Shown in pieces: positions 35,586 through 48,353 of a stretch of DNA of 64,000 bases; the first letter of the stretch is position 1; every line of letters starts with the position of its first letter. The notes beneath the pieces are model-generated. The model searched no databases, was not told the origin of the DNA, and saw only the letters and a list, made by a program, of their open reading frames with translations. The DNA is taken from positions 335,178-399,177 of the forward strand of contig CAWIQD010000003.1 in the NCBI GenBank assembly GCA_963837945.1, given 5' to 3'. This stretch comes from CAVUBL01 sp963837945. Its GTDB lineage: Bacteria > Acidobacteriota > Thermoanaerobaculia > Multivoradales > DATKCC01. Position numbers and translations under genes: made by a program.

Positions 35586-38075
35586 TCAGAAGGTGCTCCC
35601 GATGCTGAACGAGAAGCTGTTGAAGCTGTCGCCCGGCAGCGGCGTCAGGTTCTGGGCCCAGATGAACCGCAGCGGCGCACCGCCCAGGACGGGCAGGGTG
35701 ATGCGGAGCTCGGCGCCGGCGGTGTAGCGCATGCGGCCGAGGTCGAAGGCCTGCCCCGGGGCGTAGACCTGGCCCGCGTCGAGGAACGCGATGAGCCGGA
35801 ACGGTCCGGTGAGGACCAGATGGTACTCGAGGTTGCCCTGGAGGTAGCGGTCGCCGCCGATCGGGAACCCGTTCTGATCGACGATGAAGGCGTCGGTGTC
35901 CGGATCTCGGGCGTAGAGACGGTAGCGCTCGAAGCCGCGCACCGAGGTGTCGCCGCCCAGCCGGAAGAGGACGAAGCGCTGGAGCTGCTGGCCGCCGAAG
36001 GGCTTGACCAGGCCGCCCTCGAGGTTCACCCCGACGACCGTCTCGAGCGGATAGCCGGAGACCGGCCGGTAGGCGGTGAACCCCACGATCGGCCGGACGA
36101 AGTCCTCCGAGCCGCCCAGGAAGGTGCCCGCGTACTCGCTCGAGGCCGTGAAGCGGGTACCGGTGCGGGGCTCGAAGGGGTTGTCGATGCTGTTGTAGCT
36201 GTAGCCCGGGCGCAGCGACGAGATCTTGAGCTTGCTCGCGAACTCGCTGGTCACGCTGTCGACGGTCACCCGCTGGGTGTAGGACTGATCGGAGTAGCTG
36301 TAGGCCAGGCTGAGCGACTGGAAGAGGCCCAGCGAGCGGCCGTAGCTCACCGAGCCACCCGTCGACTTCTGGATCTCGCGCTGGTTGGCGAGCAGGTTGA
36401 AGTCGTACTGCCGGTCGAACGCCTCGACGCCGATCGACTGCGGGCGGTCCAGGAACCAGGGAACGAAGTAGCTCGCGTCGTAGTACTCGGTGAGGGCGCC
36501 GGACTGGACGCTCATGCCGAGCTGCTCGCCGCGGCCCAGGAAGTTGTGGGTCTGGAGCGAGAACTGGCCGAAGAAGCCGAGACCCTCGCTGTAGCCGGCG
36601 CCGAACTGGAGCTCGGTGCGGTCGGCCTCCTGGCCCTTGACCGTCAGGTCGACGGTGTTGTCGTCGTTGAACTGGAACTGGATCGGGTCTTCCTTGTCGA
36701 GGTCGAAGTAGCCCAGCTGACGGATCTTGTAGAGGCTGTTCTTGAGCGCCCCGAGCGAGAGCACCCGGCCCTCCTGCGCCCGGAACTCGCGCCGCAGCAC
36801 CTTGTCCTTGGTCCGCCGGTTGCCCTCGAACTCCAGCCGTCCGACCCGGTACTGGTCGCCCTCGTTGACGTGGACGACGACATCGGCGACCTCGTTGGTC
36901 CGCTCGACCAGCTCGGGCGTGACCTGCGCCTGGATGTAGCCGGTGTTGTGGTAGATGTCCTTGACCGCGTCGACGCCTTCCTGAATCGTGTCCGAGCGCA
37001 GCCAGGAGCCCGGCCGGTACTTGAAGGCCCGCAGCAGCGGCGCCTCCTTGAAGATCTTGTTGCCCTCGACCTTCACGTCGCCGAACTTCCAGCGATTGCC
37101 CTCCTCGATCGGGACGGTGATCACCAGGCGGCGCTTCTGCTTCTCCGCCGCGGCGTTCGGGTTCTCGGTCCGCACCTGGATGCGCGGCTCGCCGATGACC
37201 ACGTTCTTGTAGCCCGCCTGGCGGTAGACGTCGCGCACCTTGTCGAGGTCCTCGTCGAGCTTGGCCGGGTTGTAGATGTCCTTCTTGAACATCCGGGTGA
37301 ACAGGCCCGACTCCTTGGTGTTCTTCATCTCCCAGCGCAACCGGCCCTCGCGGAACACCGTGTTGCCCTCGAAGCGGATGTCGCCGATCCGCACGCGGTC
37401 GCCCTCGTCGATCGTGAACACCACCCGCCGCTCGTTCTCCCCCGAGGGCTCGAGCCGGTACTCGGCCTGGGCGAAGCGGTAGCCCTTCTCGGCGTACATC
37501 TCCTCGATCACGCTCTTGACCCGGTAGAGCTCGCCCAGGTTGAGCGGACCGCCCTCGGAAAGCTCGACCCGCTCGCCGGAGAGCTTGTCCTTGAGATCGC
37601 TCTCGCTGATCCGCTTGAGCCCCTTGTACTCCACCGACGAGATCCGCGGCCGCTCCTTGATGCTGACCACCAGGCGCACGCCGTCGCCGTACTCCGAGGA
37701 GGTCGCGGGCAGGGCCTCGACGGTGACGTCGTCGACCAGGTCGCGGTCCCACAGGCGCTGGATGTTGCGGTCGAGCTGGGCGCGCGAGAAGGGCTCTCCC
37801 GGCTTGACGCCGAGGTAGTACTCCAGGGTGTCCTCGGCGAGCGTCGTGTTGCCCACGATCTCGATCGCGACCACGGGCTTGCCCTCGTAGGAAGAGGCCT
37901 CGGGCCCGGCGTCCGGCGCCGGCCGGGCGGCCGGCTCGGTCGGGGCGGGAGGCTCCGGGGCGGGCTCCTGGGCCGAGAGCGCCGGCAGGGCGGGTCCGAC
38001 GGAGACCGCCAGGAGGCTGGCGATCAGCAGGTGCGAGAGCCATGCCTCGGCCGGGCTCGGGCTGGATCGTCTCAT
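35586..38075 (-). CDS. bamA: Outer membrane protein assembly factor BamA
   Basis: 829 aa. Signal peptide (ending PALSA), Pro-rich spacer, five POTRA domains (about 65-490; for example KPVVAIEIVGNTTLAEDTLE, YRVGRLEFEGNRRTKDKVLR), then a 16-strand barrel. The loop-6 motif VRGF is present near 714 and the protein ends in aromatic SIGSTF, the beta-signal. It folds and inserts outer-membrane beta-barrels. The operon order bamA-skp-lpxD-fabZ-lpxA is the classical envelope order. Confidence 0.96.
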   Translation of the reverse strand: MRRSSPSPAEAWLSHLLIASLLAVSVGPALPALSAQEPAPEPPAPTEPAARPAPDAGPEASSYEGKPVVAIEIVGNTTLAEDTLEYYLGVKPGEPFSRAQLDRNIQRLWDRDLVDDVTVEALPATSSEYGDGVRLVVSIKERPRISSVEYKGLKRISESDLKDKLSGERVELSEGGPLNLGELYRVKSVIEEMYAEKGYRFAQAEYRLEPSGENERRVVFTIDEGDRVRIGDIRFEGNTVFREGRLRWEMKNTKESGLFTRMFKKDIYNPAKLDEDLDKVRDVYRQAGYKNVVIGEPRIQVRTENPNAAAEKQKRRLVITVPIEEGNRWKFGDVKVEGNKIFKEAPLLRAFKYRPGSWLRSDTIQEGVDAVKDIYHNTGYIQAQVTPELVERTNEVADVVVHVNEGDQYRVGRLEFEGNRRTKDKVLRREFRAQEGRVLSLGALKNSLYKIRQLGYFDLDKEDPIQFQFNDDNTVDLTVKGQEADRTELQFGAGYSEGLGFFGQFSLQTHNFLGRGEQLGMSVQSGALTEYYDASYFVPWFLDRPQSIGVEAFDRQYDFNLLANQREIQKSTGGSVSYGRSLGLFQSLSLAYSYSDQSYTQRVTVDSVTSEFASKLKISSLRPGYSYNSIDNPFEPRTGTRFTASSEYAGTFLGGSEDFVRPIVGFTAYRPVSGYPLETVVGVNLEGGLVKPFGGQQLQRFVLFRLGGDTSVRGFERYRLYARDPDTDAFIVDQNGFPIGGDRYLQGNLEYHLVLTGPFRLIAFLDAGQVYAPGQAFDLGRMRYTAGAELRITLPVLGGAPLRFIWAQNLTPLPGDSFNSFSFSIGSTF

Positions 38076-38152
38076 CGCGTCGTGTTCACCCTCGGGTTCG
38101 TCTCGACGTTGGGCGGGAGCCGGACGGGGTCCACCCGCCCGGTCGGCGGCAG

Positions 38153-38181
38153 ATTGTGACAGATCGGTCGCTGCAAGTGAA
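38153..38181 (-). promoter_or_regulatory. Candidate sigma70 promoter for bamA-lpx operon
   Basis: Minus strand TTCACT (38176-38181), 17 nt, CACAAT (38153-38158), each 4/6 to consensus. The leader would be about 70 nt. It lies between the clpC stop and bamA. Confidence 0.4.
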
Positions 38182-38232
38182 ATGCCCGTCCCGCGGCCCC
38201 TTTCCGGGACGCCGCGGTCGGGCCGGCCGGGG

Positions 38233-40659
<2,427 letters not shown>

Positions 40660-40739
40660 CGCCAGCCTCTACCTCAGCTCGGTCGCGGATGGAGCTCCCG
40701 CCGTCCGCTCCCCCGCGATCTCGGGTGGACGGGCGCCTG

Positions 40740-41439
40740 TCAGGAGCCCTCTACGACAGGACTCTGAGGGTTCAGAACCCCTTCGTCGAGTAGAAAAATC
40801 CTAGCACACCAGCGGGCCACCTCCGGGTTGTGGGTGACCAGGACGCCGGTGGTTCCATGGCGCCGCTGGAAGCTCGAGGAGCAGCTCCAGGACCCGGTCG
40901 CCGCTCGCCGGGTCGAGGTTGCCGGTGGGCTCGTCGGCGAGCAGCAGCGGCGGGTCGAGGGCGAGCGCCCGGCACAGGGCGACGCGCTGGCGCTCGCCGC
41001 CCGAGAGCTCGTTGGGGAAGTGGTCGAGCCGCTCGGCGAGGCCGACCTCGGAGAGCAGCGAGGTCGCCCGCTCGAGGGTCTGCCGGGGGTCGCGGCCCGC
41101 GATCCGCCCCGGGAGCATGACGTTCTCGAGGGCGGTGAAATCGGGCAGGAGCTGGTGGAACTGGAAGACGAAGCCGATCGTCCGGTTGCGGAACGCGGCG
41201 AGGCCCGCGCCCCGGCGGCTCGACAGCGGCTCGCCGCCGATCACCACCTCGCCGGCGTCGGGGCGGTCGAGGCCGCCGAGCAGGTGAAGCAGGGTCGACT
41301 TTCCGGAGCCGGAGGGGCCGATCACCGCCACCATCTCCCCCGGCTCGACCGCCAGGTCGACGCCGCGCAGCACCTCGACCCGCAACGGGCCGTCGCGGTA
41401 GCCCTTGACCAGGCCGGAGGCCTCGATCCGGACGCTCAT
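40740..41439 (-). CDS. lolD: Lipoprotein-releasing ABC transporter ATPase LolD, frameshift near C-terminus
   Basis: Residues 1-190 are a normal LolD/MacB ATPase: Walker A GPSGSGKST, Q-loop FVFQFHQLLPDFTALENVML, signature LSGGERQRVALCRALAL and Walker B LLLADEPTGNLD. The frame then breaks at 40867-40875 (minus strand GAGCTTCCA). Dropping one base restores RRHGTTGVLVTHNPEVARWC with the switch His, and a stop at 40740; the span is 3n+1, about 232 aa. It powers extraction of lipoproteins by LolCE. Its ATG overlaps the lolC stop (ATGA). Confidence 0.9.
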
Positions 41440-42639
41440 CGCCGGAGGGCCTCGACCGGCGAGAGGGCGGCGGCCTTGCCGGCGCCGTAGAACGAGGCGG
41501 CGAGGGTGAGGCCCAGGGCCACCGCGAGGATGATCGCGAGGTTGCCCGGGAGGACGCGGAAGGGGATGTACTCGACGAAGAAGACGTCCCCGGGCAGGTG
41601 GAAGAGCCGGAAGCGGTCGGCGACGAGCGCCGCGCCGACCCCGATGGCCGCGCCCAGGACGGAGCCGAGCCCCGCGAGCAGGCCTCCCAGGAGCAGGAAG
41701 GCCCGCCGCAAGGTCCGGGGCGTGGCACCCATCGTCAGGAGCATCCCCACGTCCTCGCGCTTGTTGGCGATGATCAGGGCGAGGTCGGCGAGGAGCGCCA
41801 GCGAGGCGACGACGACGATCAGCGACAGGCCGAGGAAGAGGAACACCCGCTCCAGGCGGAGGGCGAAGAAGAGCGGGCGGTTGAGGTCGCGCCAGGTGTC
41901 GACCCGCGAGCCGGCGGGCAGGGCGCGTCCGAGGCGCGGGGCGAGGGCGAGCGCGGCGTCGATGCCGCCGGCTTCGACCAGCAGGTGCCGCCGGCCGGGC
42001 CCCAGGAGGCTCTCGGCGACGGCGAGGGGCAGGGCGGCGCGCTCGATCTCCATGACCTTGCCGCCCTCGTAGACCCCGGCGAGGGGGACGCTGCGCAGGC
42101 GTGGCTGGGGGCCCATGGGCGTGAGCGTGGGCCGCGGCGAGACCACGTCGACCAGGTCTCCCGGCCGCAGTCCCCAGGAGCCGGCGAGGGTCCGCGACAG
42201 GTAGAGCCCCGGGCCCCGGCCGTCGACGCCGGGCAGCGCCGGCGGCCGGTCGCCCTCGAACCCCATCAGGTCCGCGGGCAGCGAGTGGACGCCGCGCACC
42301 AGCCAGCCGTGCCCCCGGACGACCGACACCACCGAGCGGACCCCCGCCACCTCGCGGGCGCTCCGCTCGGCGGCGGCGGCCGCCTCCGGCGCGAGCTCCG
42401 GGGGCAGCGTCACCTCGATCTCCGGGAGTCTCCGAGAGGATCTCGGAGCGCAGCAGGCTCTGGAACCCGGCGAGCGCCGCGAGGAAGAAGACCAGCGCGA
42501 ACACGCCGAGCGCGATCGCCGCCACCGCGACCAGCGACAGGAAGGTGGTGAAGGCGTCGCGCCGGGTGCTCCGCAGGTAGCGCAGGGCGAGCACGGCGGA
42601 GAACGGCAGGCGCGCGACCAGCAGCCGAGAACGCTTCAT
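41436..42639 (-). CDS. lolC: Lipoprotein-releasing system permease LolC/LolE, one frameshift
   Basis: The N-terminal segment (SAVLALRYLRSTRRDAFTTF, then TM1 LVAVAAIALGVFALVFFLAA) and the periplasmic plus C-terminal membrane part (FLGLSLIVVVASLALLADLA; IILAVALGLTLAASFYGAGK) lie in different frames. They join near 42423-42432, where removal of one base in ACTCCC gives SETPEIEV; the span is 3n+1, about 400 aa. Four membrane helices and the MacB-like periplasmic domain fit LolC/E. It forms the inner-membrane gate with LolD. Only one permease gene is present, so it may work as a homodimer (LolF-like). Confidence 0.88.
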
Positions 42640-42672
42640 CCCGGCCTCACCCCTCGCCCCGGAGGCAGGCTC

Positions 42673-44157
<1,485 letters not shown>

Positions 44158-44238
44158 GAAAGGCCTCCCACCCGCGGCGCGTGGCGCCGAGACTGTACCC
44201 GATTATGCAACGACGGCCGCCTCCCCTCGCGCCGCCTC

Positions 44239-44244
44239 TACAAT
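44239..44244 (+). promoter_or_regulatory. -10 box close to the purine nucleoside phosphorylase start
   Basis: TACAAT ends 9 nt before the ATG at 44254, leaving a leader of only about 2-3 nt. No -35 is obvious. Confidence 0.4.
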
Positions 44245-44253
44245 GGGACGCCT

Positions 44254-45090
44254 ATGGACCCGCGCATCGAGGCCCTGGAGGCGGCGGTCGCGGCCTGGGA
44301 GCGCCGGGGCTGGCCGCGCCCCGACGTCGCCCTGGTCTCGGGCTCGGGCCTCGGCGTCGACCTTCACCCGCCGACGCACGGCCCGCTCGCCCTGGCCGAG
44401 CTGCTCCCCTTTCCGGTCCACCCCCTGGCTGGCCATCCCCTCCGGGTCGAGCTGCTCCGCCCCCGGCCGGATCGCACGGTCGCCTACTTCCGGGGCCGCC
44501 TGCACGCCTACCAGGGCCACGACCCCTTCGAGGTGGTCTTTCCGGTGCGTCTCGCCGCGCTTCTCGGGGCCCGGGTGCTGGTGATGACCAACGCCGCCGG
44601 CGGCATCTCCTCGGACCTCGGGCCGGGGCGGCTCGTCCTGGTCCGCGACCACCTGAACCTGACCGGGCTCAACCCGCTGCGCGGCGTCTGGCCGCCGGCG
44701 TGGGGCCCCCGCTTCCCCGACCTGGGCGACGCCTACTGTCCGCGGCTGCGCCGCCTCGCCGCCGGGCGGGCCGGCGAGCTCGGGATCGACCTGCCCGAAG
44801 GGGTCTACGCCGGCGTCGCCGGCCCCAGCTACGAGACGCCGGCCGAGATCCGGATGCTCGCCGCGCTCGGCGCCCACCTGGTGGGCATGTCGACCGTGCT
44901 CGAGGTGGTCGCGGCCCGCCACCTGGGGCTCGGCTGCCTGGTGGTCTCGGCGGTCGCCAACCGGGCCGCCGGCGCAGGTGGCGCACCCCTCGACCACGCC
45001 GACGTGCTCGCCGCCGGGCGGGCCGCCGCCGAGCCCCTCTCCCGCCTCCTGCGGGCGATCCTCGAGGACCCCGAGCTCAGCGCCGATTAA
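44254..45090 (+). CDS. Purine nucleoside phosphorylase, trimeric PNP family
   Basis: 278 aa. Motifs: VALVSGSGLGVDL (phosphate loop), AYFRGRLHAYQGHD, VMTNAAGGISSDLGPGRLVL, and the base site GPSYETPAEIRML followed by GMSTVLEVVAARHLGLGCLV. This is the PNP/MTAP class that phosphorolyses inosine and guanosine. The purine-site VSAVANRAAG differs from the usual 'VTNxAAG', so exact base preference is uncertain. It links adenosine deaminase to HPRT in salvage. Its stop overlaps the stop of the convergent next gene in the palindrome TTAA. Confidence 0.92.
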   Translation: MDPRIEALEAAVAAWERRGWPRPDVALVSGSGLGVDLHPPTHGPLALAELLPFPVHPLAGHPLRVELLRPRPDRTVAYFRGRLHAYQGHDPFEVVFPVRLAALLGARVLVMTNAAGGISSDLGPGRLVLVRDHLNLTGLNPLRGVWPPAWGPRFPDLGDAYCPRLRRLAAGRAGELGIDLPEGVYAGVAGPSYETPAEIRMLAALGAHLVGMSTVLEVVAARHLGLGCLVVSAVANRAAGAGGAPLDHADVLAAGRAAAEPLSRLLRAILEDPELSAD

Positions 45091-46613
45091 CCCTCGCCGC
45101 GGCGCCCGCGGGCGACCGGCGCGACCACCAGCAGCCAGGCTCCGGCGTGGTCGCGCAGCAGCCGCATGCGCAACACCAGGAGCTCCTGCGCCTCGACCGT
45201 CCGGCCCAGGACCGTGGCGCGCTCGCCGGCGGCGGCGAGCCTCGCGAGGTAGGTCGCCGCGAGAGCCAGGGTCCGCCGCGCGCGCGCGAAGACCGGCGCC
45301 TCGCCGGTGGTCGCCGTGTCGTCGAGCAGGGCCTTGATCTCCTCCACCTGGTCGTCGAGGGTGACCCGCAGCGCCGCGGCCTCGAGGATGGTCCGGTCCA
45401 GCTCGCGCCGGCCACCGGCCGCCGGATCGGCGGCGAGGCGCCGATAGGCCTCGATCTCCCAGGCCTCGAGGCGAAGCGAGTAGACCTCGGAGGTGATGGC
45501 CACGCGCGCCGCGGGCAGGTCGGGGTCGGTCTCCGCCAGCACCGCCTCCAGCCGGGCGACGGAGGTCGCGAGGATCGACGAGGCGTCCTCGGTCTCGAGC
45601 GCCTCGTTCTGCGTCTCGGCCGCTTCCGCCTCGCCGCCCCTGCGGCCGAGGCGGGCCGACAGTGCCCGGACCTTCGAGCGGATGCTGGCGAGCTCCGAGA
45701 GCTTGAGCTCGTCGCCCTGCAGACGGCGCTCGAAGAGCTCGACGTCGTGGCGGAACCGGCGCAGCTCGGCGGCGAGCTCCGGCTCGACCGGGGCCTCGCG
45801 CTCGAGGTCGAAGATCCGCTGGTATTCGCCCGTGATCCGGCGTTCCTCGACGGCGTAGAGCTGCCGGATCAGGTTCTTGTACACCAGGTTGGTCTCGAGC
45901 GCCTCGAGGAGCAGCTTGGGGTGGAACAGGCGGCCCCCCAGCCCGTGCTTGAGCTCGCGGAAGCGGGCGACCAGCCGGCGCTCGTTGAGCTCCTCCAGGG
46001 TCTGGCAGCGGGTCACCTCCTCGCGCAGGGCCTTGAGCTCGCCGGCCGCGCCCTCGACCAGGCTCTCCGGGACCTCGGGCGCGTTCTGCAGGTTCCACAG
46101 GCCGGTGACGATCTCCCGCAGGCGGCCGCGCTCGATCAGCCCGAAGCGGCCCGTCGCGTCGCGTTCCTGCGCCAGGGTGGTGAGGAGGAAGTCGACCTTG
46201 TCGAGGCGGTCGCCGCCCCACTCGGCGGAGTCGTGCGAGTGGACGTAGAACTTGACCAGCTGGGTGAGGATGTTCTCGTCCTGGTTCTTGACCCGCTGGA
46301 AGAAGTGCCGGACCTGCGGCGGCGAGATTTTGTTATCCTGCCGCACCAGCGCCGCGGACAGCGCCTCGAGCCGCTCTTCGACGGCGTCGAGCTCGTCGTC
46401 GATCGGTCCGGAGTCGGTGCTGCCGAGACGGCCGGAGATCGACTTCAGCTCGCCGTAGACCGCCTGGAACTCCGCCGAGAGCTCACCCGCGGGCCCCCCC
46501 GCGAAGACCTTGCGAAGACTGTCGAGGTACTGATGGAAGGCCCAGGCCGAACGGAACCGACTCGACAGGTTGGCGTAGCGGCCGTGAAGCCGCTGGAGCT
46601 CGTGGACGGACAT
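45087..46613 (-). CDS. Conserved-looking helical protein of unknown function
   Basis: 508 aa, not recognised. It is almost wholly alpha-helical and charged, with heptad-like Leu spacing in several stretches (for example ELDAVEERLEALSAALVRQD, LSELASIRSKVRALSARLGR). There is no signal peptide and no clear membrane helix, so a cytoplasmic scaffold or filament-like coiled coil is likely. A short motif NQDENILTQLVKFYVHSHDS near 110-130 stands out. Its codon use is like the neighbours. It is divergent from hpt and convergent with PNP. I can assign no function. Confidence 0.7.
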   Translation of the reverse strand: MSVHELQRLHGRYANLSSRFRSAWAFHQYLDSLRKVFAGGPAGELSAEFQAVYGELKSISGRLGSTDSGPIDDELDAVEERLEALSAALVRQDNKISPPQVRHFFQRVKNQDENILTQLVKFYVHSHDSAEWGGDRLDKVDFLLTTLAQERDATGRFGLIERGRLREIVTGLWNLQNAPEVPESLVEGAAGELKALREEVTRCQTLEELNERRLVARFRELKHGLGGRLFHPKLLLEALETNLVYKNLIRQLYAVEERRITGEYQRIFDLEREAPVEPELAAELRRFRHDVELFERRLQGDELKLSELASIRSKVRALSARLGRRGGEAEAAETQNEALETEDASSILATSVARLEAVLAETDPDLPAARVAITSEVYSLRLEAWEIEAYRRLAADPAAGGRRELDRTILEAAALRVTLDDQVEEIKALLDDTATTGEAPVFARARRTLALAATYLARLAAAGERATVLGRTVEAQELLVLRMRLLRDHAGAWLLVVAPVARGRRGEG

Positions 46614-46671
46614 GGGCCGAATCGGTTGCGCCGCGAAACGCTGTGCCGAAACTCGAGCGGAATTCTACGCC

Positions 46672-47220
46672 ATGGCACGCGCCGGCGGTGAGCCGCTCCC
46701 CGAACCCCTGATCCGGCGCGACGAGATCGCGCGCCGGGTGCATGATCTCGCCGGCGAGATCGCCCGGGACTTCCGGGAGCGGGGGGACGGGGGGGAGCTG
46801 GTCTGCCTCGGCGTGCTCAAGGGCTCGGTCTTCTTCCTCGCCGACCTCGTGCGCGAGCTCCCGATGCCGGTGGCGATCGACTTCCTCCAGGCCGCGAGCT
46901 ACGGCTCCGCCTCGTCGCCCGGCGACGTGCGGATCCGCAAGGACGTCGACCTCCCGCTGCGCGGCCGCGACGTCCTCCTGGTCGAGGACATCGTCGACAC
47001 CGGCCGCACCCTGCATACCCTCTTGGCGATCCTTCGCCTCCGCCGGCCGCGGAGCCTCAAGCTCTGCGCGCTGCTCGACAAGCCGGCTCGGCGCGAGGTC
47101 GACGTGGCCATCGACTACCTCGGATTCTCGATCGAGGACCGGTTCGTGGTCGGGTACGGCCTGGACTACGCCGAGCGGTGGCGCAACCTGCCGTACGTCG
47201 GCGTGGTCGCCACCCCGTGA
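46672..47220 (+). CDS. hpt: Hypoxanthine phosphoribosyltransferase
   Basis: 182 aa, normal HPRT size. The PRPP loop is VLLVEDIVDTGRTLHTLLAI; the substrate region VCLGVLKGSVFFLADLVREL and the late YGLDYAERWRNLPYVGVV are family hallmarks. It joins hypoxanthine or guanine to PRPP. ATG 46672 was chosen over an in-frame ATG at 46612 because the family starts near PLPEPLIRRDEIARRV. It forms a salvage route with prs, add and the PNP gene. Confidence 0.94.
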   Translation: MARAGGEPLPEPLIRRDEIARRVHDLAGEIARDFRERGDGGELVCLGVLKGSVFFLADLVRELPMPVAIDFLQAASYGSASSPGDVRIRKDVDLPLRGRDVLLVEDIVDTGRTLHTLLAILRLRRPRSLKLCALLDKPARREVDVAIDYLGFSIEDRFVVGYGLDYAERWRNLPYVGVVATP

Positions 47221-47258
47221 GGCGACGACCCTCGAACCCAGCTCAGGAGAGCTCAAGC

Positions 47259-47636
47259 ATGGACTTCCATCACACCGACCAGGCCCCCGCCGCCATCGGA
47301 CCCTACTCCCAGGCCGTCTCGGCCGGCGCCTGGGTCTTCACCTCCGGACAGATCGCCATCGACCCGGCGACCGCCGAGCTCGTCGCCGGCGGCTTCGAGG
47401 CCCAGGCCCGGCAGGTCCTCCGGAACCTCTCGAAGGTGCTGGCGAGCGCCGGCTGCAAGTTCTCGGACGTGGTGCGCACCACCATCTACGTCACCGACCT
47501 GGCCCACTTCCCGGAGCTCAACCGGCTCTACGGCGAGGCGATGGGCGACCACCGGCCCGCGCGCTCGACCGTCGAGGTCTCGAGCCTGCCCAAGGGGGCG
47601 CTGCTCGAGATCGACATGACGGCGGTGCGCTCCTGA
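47259..47636 (+). CDS. ridA: RidA family reactive enamine/imine deaminase
   Basis: 125 aa, standard length. Motifs: AIGPYSQAVSAGAWVFTSGQ at the N-terminus, the subunit-interface Arg in RPARSTVEVSSLPKGALLEI, and VVRTTIYVTDLAHFPELNRL. It hydrolyses reactive 2-aminoacrylate-type intermediates made by PLP enzymes, protecting them. AGGAGAG precedes the ATG. 38 nt after hpt, probably cotranscribed. Confidence 0.95.
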   Translation: MDFHHTDQAPAAIGPYSQAVSAGAWVFTSGQIAIDPATAELVAGGFEAQARQVLRNLSKVLASAGCKFSDVVRTTIYVTDLAHFPELNRLYGEAMGDHRPARSTVEVSSLPKGALLEIDMTAVRS

Positions 47637-47652
47637 CGCCGTGTGGCCAGGG

Positions 47653-48090
47653 TCAGCTTCCCGCCTTGCCCAGCGAGCGGACGTAGGCGGCGACGTCGCG
47701 GACCTCCTGGTCGCTCAGGATGTCCTTCCAGGGCAGCATCCTGGGCGACATGCCGAGGATCGGCCCGCCGTTGAGGATCACCTGGTAGAGCTGCCAGTCG
47801 GACGTGGTCCGGAGGCCCTCGGGGTGGGTGAAGTCGCGCGGCGGCGGGTCGCCCTTGATCCGCCCGTCGCCGCGCCCCTCGGGGCCGTGGCACAGGGCGC
47901 AGCTCTTGGCGAACACCTTGGAGCCGGCGGCCGCATCGCCGCCGAGGGCGAAGCCCGCAGGCTCGGGTGGCACGGCCGGGGCGGCGAGGCCGGGAGCGGC
48001 CGAGGCCACGGCGCCGGTCGGGCCGCCGGCGCCGGCCAGGGTGCCGGCGACCACGAAGAGGAAGACGAAGCGCAGGGCTCGGTGGCTCAT
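47653..48090 (-). CDS. Periplasmic c-type cytochrome, monohaem
   Basis: 145 aa. A signal peptide (ALRFVFLFVVAGTLAGAGG) is followed by an Ala/Pro linker and one haem site CALCH (near 80), with a Met ligand candidate in GMSPRMLPWKDILSDQEVRD near the C-terminus. This is a class I small cytochrome c used as an electron carrier. ATG 48090 was chosen for its AGGAGA and signal peptide. The upstream 95 nt up to repeat copy 2 show no gene. Confidence 0.88.
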   Translation of the reverse strand: MSHRALRFVFLFVVAGTLAGAGGPTGAVASAAPGLAAPAVPPEPAGFALGGDAAAGSKVFAKSCALCHGPEGRGDGRIKGDPPPRDFTHPEGLRTTSDWQLYQVILNGGPILGMSPRMLPWKDILSDQEVRDVAAYVRSLGKAGS

Positions 48091-48185
48091 CGACGATCTC
48101 CTGCCGGCGTCCCGGCGGGTTCGGAGTGAAACGCTGGCGGCTGTGGGCACCCACCAGCTCGTAGACGCCCGGCTCCCGGCGCCCG

Positions 48186-48353
48186 CTCAGAGCTTGTGAA
48201 TGAATCTCCGCCCGTCGCGAGGGCGTTCCCGGGCGCCGCTCGCAAGGCGCGCCGACGCAGGCGTAGCGGGGCCTACGTCGAGGAGGCGTAACGCCGCGAG
48301 CGGTGATTCGGGGGCGTCCGGAGCAGGTCGGCGATTCATTCACAAGCTCTCAG
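48186..48353 (+). repeat. Terminal-inverted-repeat element, copy 2 (168 bp)
   Basis: Same ends and core as copy 1, same orientation: CTCAGAGCTTGTGAATGAA at the left, TTCATTCACAAGCTCTCAG at the right. Differs from copy 3 (inverted) at only about three internal positions. Its right end forms the TGA stop of the MamK-like gene. Confidence 0.92.
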